Assembly (NCBI GenBank): GCA_028564925.1
Contig: CM053030.1
Location: 271,682,492 to 271,746,491, forward strand
Source: Lithobates sylvaticus
Taxonomy: Eukaryota; Chordata; Amphibia; Anura; Ranidae
Reading direction: 5' to 3'
DNA length: 64,000 nt
The position numbers were made by a program, and so were the translations under genes. Each line of letters begins with the position of its first letter. Within the stretch, counting starts at the first letter, position 1. Of the stretch, positions 1 to 11,311 are shown in pieces. Under the pieces are notes generated by a model. It was not told where the DNA came from and did no database searches. It saw nothing but the letters and a program-made list of their open reading frames with translations.

Positions 1-456
1 TGTATTGTATTGTTCATCCTACAGTTTGTATGTGCAGATTTTTCCCTGTTTAGTAAAGCATTAATACACTTCAGAAGTCTAGGCTTCCTTGGTTTTACCA
101 CAAGAACTTAATAGATAAACGCAAAGCAAAACAAGTGCTGCGTTTTTATTTGTTTTGTTTTTGTTGTTTTTTTTTCACGTGCCTGTCCCCTTTTTTTAAA
201 TGGTCAGACCCAGTTTTTCTGACTGTGAAGCTGTTGTTCCCCCTTTTTAATTTTTTTAATGTTTTTTATAGTTTTTTACATTTCTGTCAGTGGCAGTCCT
301 CAGTTTAAAGGGCACCAAACACCACTTTACATTAAACAAAGTGCATCCAATCACACATTTCTCAGTATCAATTAAATTTGGGTAACAGGCTCGCCCCCCC
401 CCCCCCCCATCAATTCTGGGAGGCCAACAAGGAGAGGCAGATGTTCTAATGCCACA
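1..456. other. AT-rich non-coding stretch with a C homopolymer
   Basis: This stretch holds no gene or recognisable repeat end. It is T-rich at 140-270 and has an uninterrupted run of about 16 C at 393-409, which is a likely assembly and length-polymorphism hot spot. Confidence 0.5.
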
Positions 457-810
457 GTGGGGTGGTCAGCAGCATCTGTGTCCACAGGCAAAGGTGGGTC
501 CTCAGGCAGGGCACGTTTTTCTCTGTTTAGTGATTTTGCCCCTGCCATCCAGCCACAGCATGCAGAGGAGGTGGTGGACTGGATTACTAAACCATCCTCA
601 TCCTCCTCATACTCTATGACCCAAGCTAACACTAGTTCAAAGCCCACCGCAGCTGCCAGAGCAGCCTATTCTGCCTCCTTGTCCACAGCTACTCCTGCCA
701 TTGCCCCAGCATCATACACGGAGGAGTCAGCTGAATTATTTGAGCACATGAAAAAAAAGTCCTATACACAAGATAGTGTGATCAGGTATAGATTTCCAAC
801 AACCATTTAG
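457..810 (+). other. Unassigned open frame, Ser/Ala/Thr-rich
   Basis: A 117-codon frame begins at an ATG that is not in a notable context. It encodes a Ser-rich run (VVDWITKPSSSSS) followed by an Ala/Thr/Pro-rich stretch and ESAELFEHMKKKSY. The opposite strand is also open over 372-647, so openness may be only compositional. The composition resembles disordered N-terminal segments of transposon proteins, but I recognise no domain and name no function. It is likely a decayed fragment. Confidence 0.25.
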
Positions 811-1302
811 AGGTGACTCTTCCTGAACATATTTGTGATCCTATTTAAATACACTGTGCTCCACAGCACACAAAAGAGGATTTGCCTCTTACCAGATGGA
901 TTGACTTTTGCAGGTCTAACACAGCCTTTTTGCAGCTTTTTCAATGCAAGCAAAGAGTGCTTCATCTATGGGATGAAGTTTCCCTAGCAAATCCAGGCTC
1001 TCAGTATGGATGGAAAAACCACATCTCTTTAACATAAAAGCTGTGCAAGTAAACCACACTCCAGCTCGTTGTGTCACACACGAAAAAGGAGGAAACAACT
1101 CATTGCGCAGACATCCTTAAAAAAGCGATTTTAATGGTATAGAAGTATACTTACAAGAAAGAAGGATATTATAGGCAAATCGGTTACACATGCTGACATA
1201 CGTTCCATTCTAATGAACGTCGTCATTGGGGCAAGAAGTAAACTTGCATATAAGCCTTCAAAATGGGCACTTTTTATTTTTCAAGTTCAGGTCCTATAGA
1301 CT
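811..1302. other. No feature recognised
   Basis: Mixed-composition DNA with no open frame that resembles a protein and no terminal repeat I can recognise. A short 60-codon minus frame at 916-1098 has no recognisable content. Confidence 0.4.
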
Positions 1303-1306
1303 TTAA

Positions 1307-1715
1307 AAAGGAAGTAAAGTCTTCCTCTTTAATTGTACCTACAGGTAAGCCTATAGTTAGGCTTACCAGTAGGTACTGTAAATATTTCCTAAACTTGCAT
1401 TGTTTAGGAGATATTTACTATATACTCTGCTGCCGTCATTGGCGCATGTGCACTGAAGGAACAGCTCGCTCGTGCCGTTTCTTCAGGACCCGTGCCATGA
1501 CCAGCGGCACCCACACCCATGTGCGCGAGTGACGTCATTGCGGCTCCGGCCAATCACAGGGCTGGAGCCCGCAAGCCCGGAAGTAACTCCCGGAAAGGTG
1601 TGGGCCACGGGAGCGGATTGCAGGCGACACTGCAAGGCATCGTTCCAAGGTAAGTATTTCATAATGAGCTAGTATGTGATGCATACTAGCTCATTATGTC
1701 TTTGTCTGAACTTTT
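1307..1715. mobile_element. TTAA-flanked MITE with subterminal hairpin (piggyBac-type, diverged copy)
   Basis: The left flank is TTAA (1303-1306), followed by AAAGGAAGTAAAG. Inside lie a GGTAAGCC / GGCTTACC stem (1344-1370) and a perfect 17-bp-arm hairpin, CATAATGAGCTAGTATG at 1660-1676 and its complement at 1682-1698. The same modules in the same order occur in the cleaner copy at 50075-50521, which defines the family. The right terminus is too diverged to fix exactly. TTAA duplication is the hallmark of piggyBac-type transposition; assigning the superfamily is inference. No coding capacity. Confidence 0.7.
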
Positions 1716-2527
1716 GCGATGTTCAAGAGTTCTGGTCCAAACTGAACCGGGGGGGGGGGGGTTCGACCCAACTCTAATTGTCAGAGAAGCAGCAAGGAGG
1801 AGAGGCCAGGACACTGGGAGGGAGTGTGATTACTGTCAGAGTAATGGGTAGTGGAAAACCATCAGGTCAAATTTAGAAACAATTTCCTTCTCTTTCTGTG
1901 GCGTCCCCCTGTCAGAACACGATAGTACGGCAAGGGAGATCGCTGTGCTAACATTGCATATTATGTAAGGTAGCTCCCCCTGAAAAAAAATAGTAATGTA
2001 TACCAGGCTTTAGAGGGAAAATAACAAAAAAATCACAAACTGGATCCAAAGGTCAAATAGGGTGGATCCCCAACAGAGAAGATTTTTCAGAGTTCACTCA
2101 TGTCTCTTAGCTGATAGAATCAAAAGATGTTTACATTTCTAATTGCGCACACCCTACATATCATTATTTGACTTAAGTTTTAAATATGCTGATAAAAGGT
2201 TTGAACAATATAAAAATGTATGGGGGAAAAAAGTACTTTTGAATAGTTAATTCAAGTACTTTCTGTTCTTCGTTGTGCAGAGACAAATTAATAATACTCC
2301 TCATTTCTTATGAGGACCTCACCAAACTGGCTGTAACACACTGATTATTATTATCATTATTCATGATTTCTGTAATGCTAACATTTTGCACAGTTCTTTG
2401 CAAAATAAAGGCAAACAGAATAGTTAAATTACAACTCAATACAAGAGGATTAGGAGGGCCCTGCTCCTGGAGCTTACAATCTAAAATAGAGAGGGATAAG
2501 TGGTATAAAATTTTTTAAGCTGTGAAG
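1716..2527. other. No feature recognised apart from a G run
   Basis: A run of 12 G at 1749-1760 is the only distinctive element. The remainder is AT-rich DNA without plausible coding frames. Confidence 0.4.
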
Positions 2528-2854
2528 CAGAGGTCTCCAAACTGTGTCCCAGGGGCCAGATGTGGACCTTTGCTTACCTTTATCCGGCCCTTGGGGAACT
2601 TTTTTTTCCCACTGATATGAGGCACTATTCCTCCCACTGACACCCATCAATGAGAAACGATTCCTCCACTGACATCAATAAAGAGGCACTATCCCTCCAC
2701 TGACACCAAAGATGGGACATTATTCTTCTCACTGACTCCAGATATTATTCTTTTCACCAATGCCATTTTCTACTCCCACGGGCCACAGTCCAGCCCCCCA
2801 AAGGTCTAAAGGGCAGTAAACTGGCCCTTTGTTTAGAAAGTTTGGAGACCCCTG
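2528..2854. mobile_element. hAT-type MITE with internal short tandem repeats
   Basis: The left end, CAGAGGTCTCCAAACT, is the inverted repeat of the right end, AGTTTGGAGACCCCTG. The flanking octamers are CTGTGAAG (2520-2527) and CTGTTGAG (2855-2862), six of eight matching, which suits the 8-bp duplication of hAT transposases. The middle holds three or four degenerate units built on CACTGACACC. There is no transposase, so it is non-autonomous. The duplication mismatches suggest an old insertion. Confidence 0.75.
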
Positions 2855-3710
2855 CTGTTGAGGATGAGATGGTCGAAGTATAGTTTTTAGGTGGAAGTTT
2901 TCCTGAATAGAGTTTTTATGGATCACCTAAATTGATGCACATTTGGGGGGTAAAGAAAATTAAAAATGTTTATTTAGAAACTTCAGACAAGGTTTTCACC
3001 TTGTCTAAAAGGTAGAAAATGCCCTGTCTTGTTGCACTCTTAAATTACCAACTGTTTGCTCACTTTATATCACATTTTACACAGAACAAAACATCAGCTC
3101 CTCTTGGCATCCTGCCCCTGATGTTAATCATTATACTGCTTCATGTGTATTGTAAATGGATTTTTGTTTTTACTGTTTGATAAAGGTTGTCTCTCCAGAA
3201 GTGGAAACTGTAGTATGTTGTTTTCCCATGTGAGGGCAGTAGAACACCACTCCCACCACATGCAAACAAGCATTATGTGAAAAGTACTGTAGGAAAATAT
3301 ATTTTATTTACTTCTCTGAATTCATTTTTACGGCACACAGAGGCATGGACAACTGTAAATCGTGACATCCATTTAGATACTGCTTTGACATATTAAGTTT
3401 CGTCTGACAATGAAACTAGTTATTTTTTAAATTTAACAATATAGCCAACATATAATACTGCTAGATTTTTGAAGGTGGAAAAAAAAGAAGAGGAACAACA
3501 AAGTTGAAGGAGTAACCATGGAAGTATATAAGGGTAAAAGAAAAGACTCATCCTCTGTGCGCAGCCAAGATGTACCGTGTAACATATTACGAGGCCAATT
3601 TGCAGCTTTTTTTGTAAATGGTAGATTTCAATATTTTTTTTAAGTTTAAACAGCTGAATTTGATAGTTTTTGGGGTACAGTTAAAACTTTTATTTCGGCA
3701 GTATGTTTAC
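2855..3710. other. Low-feature AT-rich DNA, possibly single-copy
   Basis: No terminal repeats, tandem repeats or protein-like frames are visible. This may be ancestral unique sequence. Confidence 0.4.
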
Positions 3711-4045
3711 ATATATATATAGATATACACACACACACACTATATTGTCAAAAGTATTGGGATTCCTGCCTTTACACACACATTAACTTTAATGGCATCC
3801 CAGTCTTAAACGGGGAGCATGTATTCTGTTTTTGATAAAAGACAAAAAAGTTGAGTGATCAAGAGTACACTATATTGTCTAAAGTATTGTGACACTTGCC
3901 TTTACAGGTACACGCACATGAACTTTAATGGCATTCAAGTTTTAGTCTGTAGGGTTCAATATTGAGTTGGCCTACCCTTTGCAGCTATAACAGCTTCAAC
4001 TCTTGTGGGAAGGCTATACACAAGATTTAGTTGTGTGTCAAGTGT
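3711..4045. mobile_element. Tandem pair of Tc1-like transposon termini
   Basis: After a short TA/CA microsatellite (3712-3740) the sequence CACTATATTGTCAAAAGTA starts at about 3739 and carries CTTTAATGGCATCCCAGTC. The same terminus recurs at about 3868 and runs further, through a segment (GTTGGCCTACCCTTTGCAG and onward) that in this Tc1 family encodes the transposase C-terminal end on the minus strand. The first copy stops after about 70 bp and the second after about 170 bp. The repeat of one end suggests insertion into, or rearrangement of, a related copy. Confidence 0.65.
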
Positions 4046-4500
4046 TTTTTTTACCTCTACTTTCCTTTATATTGGCTCTTCAAAAAAAAATGATTCAGCA
4101 ATATAGATAACAGATAAAGAATTTTGTGCAGCATAAAACTTTTTGCAGTAAAATAGTACATTTTGTGGGATGAGATGTACACATCAGACCAAAAAGAGGG
4201 ACAACTAAGGCTGCAAGAGGGGCAAAGGCATTTGGTCTGAAAAGAGGTCCCTCCAGAGGGATAGTTGGGAGCTACTCAGAAAAGTTTTATAATCTTCTAA
4301 AAGAAACCTGTTCATTACATACCTGTGCTGCAACCCCTGACCCTCTTCAGAACACGATAGTTGCCTGAATGTCATGCTGATCCTCTGGCTCAACTTCGAA
4401 CAAGCCAAACTTTAAGACTTACTTCAAAAATGCATTGCAGTAAAATCCACGTTTTAACACATAGAAATACAATGCATGCACAGCGGTGCCTTTTATTTTG
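4046..4500. other. No feature recognised
   Basis: There is a short minus-strand frame at 4205-4408 but nothing protein-like. The sequence may be a worn dispersed repeat that I cannot name. Confidence 0.35.
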
Positions 4501-4508
4501 AGTAGCAC

Positions 4509-5207
4509 CAGTAGTGTATTTAGGTTTGTGCTGCCCTGGGCCTAACTAAACTTGTGCACCCCCTAATTTAAATATGACCTACCCCTTCCTGTCAAGGCCA
4601 CACACCTTGCTGTTTAAGACCCGCCCTGAAATTTACGAGTGGGGACACTAGTTCTGAGAGCCTGGGAGGGGGGCATTTGATTCCCTTAATTTGCATATAT
4701 TTCCTCTCACTTCCTGTTTGACTATGAGGCAGAAAGTGAAGGGAAATCTCTGCAATGGGACAGGGATGGTAAAAAATAAACTGACAGGGGCTAGAACCCT
4801 CCCTTACTCTTTCCAAAATGAAAAAAAAAAAAGTGTTTCCCATAGATCTAATTTAAGCACACATTTCTGATAATTTTATGGAGAGAACTAAGAGGATAAA
4901 ATCAGGCCAATGGTGCAGCAGAAAACATATAGCACATTGAGGAAGGTTTGTGGTCCAGGCTGATAGGACAGTCAAAATTAGAAGCGGCGCACCCCCACAG
5001 TTGCGGAATGCCAGCCGCCCGCATACCGGAAGCAGTGCGGCTGCTTTATGGGGGCGCTAGACTAATTTGACTCTCAGCCCAGTCCATCCCATAAGACTGG
5101 TGCTACACGAACAGTGCAAGCTGGTGGGGACTCTTTCCGTGCTGCCGCCCCTGAAAAGTGCTGCCCTAGGCCTGGGCCTTGTCGGCCTAGGCCAGGATAC
5201 AGAGTTG
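4509..5207. mobile_element. hAT-type non-autonomous element with perfect 8-bp duplication
   Basis: The element is bounded by AGTAGCAC at 4501-4508 and again at 5208-5215, an exact 8-bp target duplication. Its left terminus CAGTAGTGTATTTAGG and the complement of its right terminus, CAACTCTGTATCCTGG, form an imperfect inverted repeat. A GTGCTGCCCT segment recurs near both ends in direct orientation. The 699-bp body has no transposase frame. Duplication length and CA termini point to hAT. Confidence 0.82.
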
Positions 5208-5215
5208 AGTAGCAC

Positions 5216-5520
5216 CCAAAAGTATCTTCAATACACCTGTGTTGCAGCGCATCACAACTCATGTTAGCACACTACCATGCCTTTTGCTGTGCAGGGCCAG
5301 CAAAAGTCACCATTTTGTTGGCCCATTTGTGTGTATTGGCAGTCTAATTCAAATGAATGGGCTGTTTTAATGCAAGGCACTTTAATGTGAAGCATAACAC
5401 ACATTAACACGCTGAATTCGACTGCACAAGTGTAAATGTGGCCTAAAGAAAAAGATAACCGTGAAAGCATTTTTATTTTGTTTTTTGTATGGTTTTCAAA
5501 GCTAGGGAACTAGGCATATA
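5216..5520. other. No feature recognised
   Basis: Ordinary AT-rich sequence. A short GTAAATGTGGCCTAAAG segment near 5431 resembles the ends of common frog MITEs, but no partner end is visible. Confidence 0.35.
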
Positions 5521-6020
5521 CTAGCCATCGGGACTACCGGGAGTTTCCTGGTGGGCCGATGGCTCAGTGGGCCGGTTTGTATGCAGAGTTTGGTGGCAGC
5601 CTGAGCGTGGCAGAAAACAGCGACGGGGAAGGTGGGCAGCAAGGAGGGCAATTAGATGTGAGAGCCCGGGAGGGAGAAGAGCTCCACCCCCTCCCTGAGC
5701 ACCGAAGAGGAGAACAGGAGCAGGCACAGCCACCCCGGTGCTCACAGAACCTTGCTTCCTCAACCTTCTCTCTGCTCCAGGAACAGTGCGGCCCGGGTCG
5801 GAGGACAGGCTGACTGGGGGCCCGGAGGAAGAGGACAGTCGGGAGGCGGAGGCTGCCAAGGAGCCGCTGGAAGGAGCAGAGCAGCGAGAGCACCCCCAGA
5901 TCAACAGGGAGACTTGGCGCTGCTGGCCCTCAGGTACCCAGCATCCTACACATACCTACACAAACACAGATCCTGCAGGGGGAGCAGAGGAGGGACTGCA
6001 GATAGGGAAAGTGCTATGTG
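5521..6020. repeat. GC-rich dispersed repeat beginning with a foldback
   Basis: The segment starts with CCATCGG at 5525 and its complement CCGATGG at about 5556, forming a short hairpin with further pairing inside. It is GC-rich and leads straight into the minisatellite. Long open frames on both strands here reflect base composition. Family unknown. Confidence 0.4.
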
Positions 6021-6955
6021 GTGTGCCTCAGCACTCCCCCTCTCAGCCCCCCTTTCTCTCAGTCCTCCCCCTCTGTCTCCCAACCCCCTCTGTCTCTCAG
6101 CCCCCCTCTTTCAGACACCCCGTCTCTCAGTCCCCCTCCTTTCTGTCTCTCAGCCCCCTCTGTCTCTCAGACCCCCATCTGTTTCTCAGACCCCCTGTCT
6201 TACAGCCCCCCTGTCTCTCAGCCCCCTCTGTCTCTCAGACCCCCACTGTCTCTCAGACCCCCCACTGTCTCTCAGACCCTTCCTCTGTCTCTCAGCCCCC
6301 TGTCTCTCAGCCCCCCTCCCTCCCTCCCTCCCTCTGTCTCTCAGACCCCCTCTGTTTCTCAGACTACCTGTCTCTCAGCCCCCTCATCTGTCTCTCAGCC
6401 CCCATCTCTAAGCCCCCTCCCTCTGTCTCTCAGCCCCCTCTGTTTCTCAGCCCCCTCTGTCTCTCAGACCCCCCTCTGTCCCCCCTCCTCTTCTCCCCCC
6501 TCCCTCTGTCTCTCAGCCCCCCTGTCTCTCAACCCCCTCTCTCTCTCTGTCTCTCAGCCCCCCTCCCTCTGTCTCTCAGCCCCTCCTCTGTCTCTCAGCC
6601 CCCCTCTGTTTCTCAGCCCCCCTCTGTCTCTCAGACCCCTCCTCTGTCAGCCCTCTCCTCTGTCTCTCAGCCCCCATCTCTCAGCCCCCTCCCTCTGTCT
6701 CTAGCCCCCCGTCTCTCAGCCCCCCTCGCTCTGTCTCTAGCCCCCCTATCATTCTCAGCCACCCCTCTATCTCTCAGCCACCCTCCCACTGTCTCTCAGC
6801 CCCCCTCCCTCTGTCTCTCAGACCCCTCCTCTGTCTCTCAGATCCCCCTCTGTCTCTCAGACCCCCCTCCTCTGTCTCTCAGCCCCCCTCTGTCTCTCAG
6901 ACCCCTCCTTTCTCTCACTTCCCTCTCTCTCACTCACACCCTCTCTTTTACACTC
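6021..6955 (+). repeat. C/T-rich minisatellite, unit about 16-18 bp
   Basis: Roughly fifty degenerate units built on CCCCCTCTGTCTCTCAG fill this interval. Units vary in the number of C and by occasional GAC for GCC. Because the unit lacks stop codons in the plus frames, it creates three overlapping long plus-strand frames rich in Ser, Leu and Pro (the longest spans 5738-6982, 414 codons). Their repetitive peptide and out-of-frame unit length argue they are not genes. Confidence 0.9.
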
Positions 6956-7059
6956 AGATGTCATCTTTTATCACAGATGTAATACAGATGGAGCACATGA
7001 ATGCCAAAGTTAAAGTCAGAAGGTTGTAAAGTCAGAAGGTTTTGTATCATAATGCATTC

Positions 7060-7425
7060 TTTAGCCCCCTAATATTTACCGGAGCCCCACCTCGGTCCAG
7101 CGATGTCCAGGAGTGTCTCAGCCATCCGAGACTCTCCCTCCTGATTGGCTGAGACCGAGCAGCAGCGCCATTGGCTCCCACTGCTGTCTAAGTCAGTTAG
7201 CCAATCGAGAGAGAGGGTCGGGGCCGAACTGCAGCTCTGTGTCTGAATGGACAAACTAAGCTGCAGCTCAGCTTGGGTGCCCCCATAGCAAGCTGCTTGC
7301 TGCGGGGGCACTCAACAGGAGGGAGGGGCAAGGAGCACAGAAGAGGCACCCGAGAAGAGGAGAATCTGGGCTACTCTGTGCAAATCCACTGCAACAGTGC
7401 AGGTAAGTATAACATGTTTTCTATT
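7060..7425. repeat. Unclassified GC-rich dispersed repeat
   Basis: GC-rich sequence with paired motifs (CTCCTGATTGGCTGAGAC and GCTCCCACTGCTG), ending in GCAGGTAAGTATAACATG. The tail resembles the GGTAAGT tails of the TTAA MITE family in this window. No coding content, and the ends are not defined. Confidence 0.35.
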
Positions 7426-7432
7426 TTATAGA

Positions 7433-8360
7433 TGTAGCACCCTCTAGGTGCTGGTGTAAGCTTTTTGGTAAACTGCCAGCACAGGTAAATTTAGGCAGAC
7501 CTATGCTCTGAGCTAGGCCTGCTTGTTTTTGATCTGGGGGCAGGGGAGTGGTTTAGTATAGCAGTAGGTGACTGACATGTGCTTCAGCTCTTGGGCGCCT
7601 CCTCTGTTTCCAGGGAGAAGGTTCTGGAAAGGGGGCAGGGCAAAGAGCTGGAGTGACATGGGGTGCATGTGGGAGCCCTGACCAATCCCCAACTAGGACT
7701 GGCAGGGGGCAGGCCTCCTACATACACACATGGTCAGCCTACTGGGGAAGGAGTTTTCGGCTGGGTAAACTGGATGATGGAGTGTTAGACTGTCGTGTCT
7801 GAGGGAACCCCCTTTCTGGGGGGGGGTGCCTCAGGCGGGGGAGCTCGGGAGCCTCTCCTTACACGGTCATGGAAAGGTGTCCTGGAACAGGAGCTGGAAG
7901 AGACAGTTGGTCAGCACGTCTGGAGTAAAGTCATTCGGGGGGATCCAGGCCAGGTGTTGGTGAGTGGAAAGCACAGTGGAAAGCTCTGAAAGAGACATGC
8001 CAGGGGAGCTGGATGTAGAGCCAGAGGGAGAGACTGTGGGAGTTTTGTGTCAAGTTGCTGCAGCCAGGAGGGCGGGCATGATTTGCAATCGGACTTGCTG
8101 GGATCAATAGACCTTCTTCACATTTATTCTTCTGAACTAAATCGGTTGCTACCACAGAAAAGGGATACTGCAGACCCCTGCCTACAAATGGCCATCAAGT
8201 AATGAAATACTGGGACCTATTTAGAGTGAGGCCTAGTCATGGTGTGAAAGGAGACTAAAGTTGAACAGTGAAATAAGTGTTCCTAAGTAGTGTGCTAGAG
8301 GAAGTGGTCTTTAGAGTGAGGCCTAGTCATGGTGTGAAAGGAGACGAAAGTCCCTGATAT
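7433..8360 (+). mobile_element. Fossil LTR (partial), same family as 28305-29400
   Basis: The segment begins with TGTAGCACCCTCTAGG and shares several blocks, in order, with the LTR at 28305: TAAATTTAGGCAG, TAGGCCTGCTTGTTTTT, GCAGCCAGGAGGGC and CCCCTGCC.ACAAA. It ends in decayed sequence and no internal region follows, so it is a solo or partial LTR. A 90-bp local duplication (about 8221 and 8311, GAGTGAGGCCTAGTCATGG) lies inside. Divergence from the 28305 copy is considerable, suggesting an old insertion. Confidence 0.65.
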
Positions 8361-8860
8361 TTATTTAATATATTGCTACTTACAGGCCGAATATTTCTGA
8401 GATATCTGGTGTGTTTTTATATCTATGCATACTGATCTATGCATACTGATTTGTTACTAATCACAATATGCCTTTTTTCTGTTCAGTCTGAGGTAGTCCC
8501 AGATCTGCTTTTCTAATTGTTTCTTAGGTCGTTTACTACTATTTTATTCCAGTAGATGTGAAATCATGTGACTTAGATTGAGTTCTACTCTTTTTGTGGA
8601 TCATGCTAGGTGGTGTATAGGCCTGCACTCCTATAGATTATTGCCACAGTTTCTTCTTGGAATCTGTACTTTATTTATGATGACAGATTGTATCTTGCTC
8701 CTTTTTGTTACTGTCTGTATATTCAGGCACTTTGGAATTGTTGTACCCGAAATGTTACTTTCTCTTCTGCAATTCTGTTTGGAAAACAAAATAATAATGA
8801 ATTAAAAAAAAGTAGTTTTGCTGGTTTGCACCTGCATTATCTTCAGTTACTGGTGACCTA
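8361..8860. other. No feature recognised
   Basis: AT-rich DNA. The plus-strand frame at 8578-8805 encodes a hydrophobic peptide of no recognisable family. Confidence 0.35.
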
Positions 8861-8945
8861 TGGTCCATCGGAATTTCAGCAAAAGTCAGTCGGGAAGACC
8901 GTCGGACCTAGTTTGCTGTGAAAGTCCTGTCGTGTGTACGCGGCA
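8861..8945. mobile_element. Partial TGCCCC-type MITE end
   Basis: The right end CGTGTGTACGCGGCA followed by TTA matches the right ends of the complete MITEs at 13891-21338 and 18148-18570. The left part is missing. Confidence 0.6.
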
Positions 8946-8948
8946 TTA

Positions 8949-9661
8949 CTCATAACCTCATTGTCATGAATTATCGCATTCACAAAAAGGGAATTTACAA
9001 TTGCCAGTGTTCACTTCTCTCAATAATTCTTACTTCTAACTTTTGCACATCAGCCACCAACTCCATCCATCCATATTTTGAGTTTCATACAGCCCAATTT
9101 TTGATATGTAGAGAGCTTTAATGCCAAAAAATCAAACAGATAATGCACACAATAAAGTTAAAATGAAAACAAATTCTAAGGTACAGTGTATGTTCAAGTA
9201 ACATAACATTCAAGTTGCATATGCTGAAATAGGCATAGAAAAATATGTTACAAGTGTAAAAAATAGCTCAAATGAATATGTCTTCCTGAAATTAGAGTAA
9301 TCCACTTATTTCAGAGGTATGATACACAGATTAACATAGAGAATCAAAGGTTTGGGATGGGGGATACATACATGTACAATAATTATTCAGTATAACTGAT
9401 AAATATGTGTTTATGCACATGTACATCACTTCTGTGCACAAACTATGAGACAGAATATTTTCCCGCAGATAGAATAGTGAAAATGTCTGTTAAAAGTCCA
9501 TAACTCATTCAGGATGGCAAGAGTTAACTGCTAACAGCTTCTGCAGATTCTCTTCAAAAGCTGGATCTGTCGTGACTCCTGCTGACAAGCCATGAAAAAA
9601 CAAAAAAGAAAGAGAAAAACCAAAAGAGAATATAAGCTTCACCGATTCAGTGTAGTATTTC
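8949..9661. other. Quiet AT-rich DNA
   Basis: No repeat ends or protein-like frames seen. It could be ancestral single-copy sequence. Confidence 0.4.
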
Positions 9662-9665
9662 TTAA

Positions 9666-10581
9666 CCGACGCATATTTACTGCGGCACAATGGCACTGCT
9701 ACGCAAAACCCCGTACGGGTACGTGGTCCCCTTTAAGAGTCGCGGGAGGCGCCTTCGTGTACCTGCTGCACGGCAGGGGACCTGATGCGTGTGGCGGGCG
9801 CGATCGCATGCACGAGAGCCAGCACAGGGGTTTGTGTGTGTAAACACACAAATCCCTGTCCTGTCAGGGGAGGAGAAACAGATCCTGTGTTCCTACTAAG
9901 TAGGAACAATATGTCTCCTCCCCCAGTCAGTCCTATCCCCTCACAGTTAGAACACAGTGAGGGAACACATTTAACCCCTTGATCACCCCCTAGTGTTAAC
10001 CCCTTCCCTACCAGTGACATTTACATAGTAATCAGTGCATATTTATAGCACTGATCGCTGTATAGATGTCAGTCGTCCCAAAAATGTGTCAAAGGTGTCC
10101 GATCTGTCCTTCGCAATGTCAGAGTACCGCTAAAAGAAAAAAAAGAAAAATCGCAGATCACCGCCATTACTAGTAAAAAATAAATAAATATTATAAATGA
10201 CATAAATCTTTTCCCATAGTTTTTAGATGCTATAACTTTTGCACAAACCAATCAATATATGCTTATTGCTTTTTCTTTTTACCAGAAATATGTAAAAGAC
10301 TATATATTGGCCTAAAGTGATGAATACATTTGTTTTTTAAAAACATTTTTGTGGATATTTATTATAGCAAAAAGTAAAAAATATAGTTTTTTTTTTGAAA
10401 TTGTCGTTCTTTTTTGTTTATAGCGCAAAAAGTAAAAACTGCAGAGGTGATCAATAACCACCACATTTAGTTTGGGTACAGCTTTGAATGACGGCGCAAC
10501 TGTCAGTTAAAGCGACGCAGTTCCAAATTGTAAAAAGTGTTCTGGTCAGGAAGGGGGTAAAATCTTCTGAGGCTGAAGGGG
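9666..10581. mobile_element. 0.9 kb TTAA-flanked MITE, copy 1
   Basis: TTAA at 9662-9665 and 10582-10585 bounds a 916-bp element. It shares its whole plan with the elements at 26651-27557 and 32980-33981, in the opposite orientation: a GC-rich half with a GTGTGTGTAAACACAC hairpin, the phrase TTAACCCCTTCCCTACCAG, a GTGCATATTTATAGCACTGA hairpin, then an A/T-rich half. No transposase. The TTAA flanks suggest piggyBac-type mobilisation. Confidence 0.75.
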
Positions 10582-10689
10582 TTAAAAACGTCCACGAATT
10601 AAAAACAAACTTGTGTGGTTCAGAATCAGCATGTACATAAATTCTAGCAGACGGCAGCCTTCCCTCTGTAAAGCTGTATAGATGGTGTA

Positions 10690-10881
10690 AGTTATCGGGA
10701 TGGTTAGGTGCATGCAGTTTTCCAGAAACTTGCCACTCCAGACTTTTTATTTAAAGGTAAAGAACAAGTTAAACACAATATTCAGCCTCCTAGCTTACTC
10801 ACTGTCAGCTTTGTGCTGTTCGGTCACGGCCACATCTGCCTGCTAAAGACATGTAAACGCAGGCTGCCACCTGCAGCCCTA
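10690..10881 (+). repeat. Dispersed repeat unit joined to a MITE end
   Basis: This block (GTGCATGCAGTTTTCCAGAA through GGCTGCCACCTGCAGCC) recurs at about 13250-13418. In both places the block runs directly into a TATG...TACACAC MITE terminus, so block and terminus seem to have spread together. Confidence 0.55.
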
Positions 10882-11308
10882 TGCCCCATACACACGATCA
10901 GACTTTCCGACAACAAAACCATGGATTTTTGTTCGAAGGATGTTGGCTCCAACTTGTCTTGCATGCACACGGTCACACAAATGTTGGCCAACAATTACGA
11001 ACGTGGGAATGTGGTGACGTACAAGACTTACGTCGAGCCGAGAAAAAGGAAGTTCAATAGCCAGTGCGGCTCCTTCTGCTTGATTCCGAGCATGCATGAA
11101 CTTATGTGCGTCGGACTTGTGTACACACGATCGGAAATTCCGACAACAAAGTTTTGTTGGCGGAAAATTTAAGAACCTGCTATCAAACATTTGTTGGCGG
11201 AAAGTCCGACAGCAAATGTTCGATGGAACATACACACGGTTGGACTTTCAGCCAACAACCTCACATCAAACATTTGTTGTCAGAAAATCTGATAGTTTGT
11301 ATGGGGCA
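10882..11308. mobile_element. TGCCCC-type MITE (PIF/Harbinger-like), copy
   Basis: The termini TGCCCCATACACACGATC and GTTTGTATGGGGCA are inverted, and TTA follows the right end. The body carries repeated TTCCGACAACAAA and GTTGGCGGAAA phrases in both orientations, so most of the 427 bp folds back on itself. No transposase. Other copies show clean TAA duplications, the length typical of PIF/Harbinger elements. Confidence 0.75.
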
Positions 11309-11311
11309 TTA

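Noticed and set aside
3738-4045. A complete Tc1 element with direct terminal repeats
   Set aside because: Both segments are the same terminus in the same orientation and neither has a transposase body, so they are fragments.
5738-6982. A 414-codon Ser/Pro-rich protein
   Set aside because: It is the translation of a C/T-rich minisatellite whose unit lacks stops in the plus frames; other plus frames are open as well.
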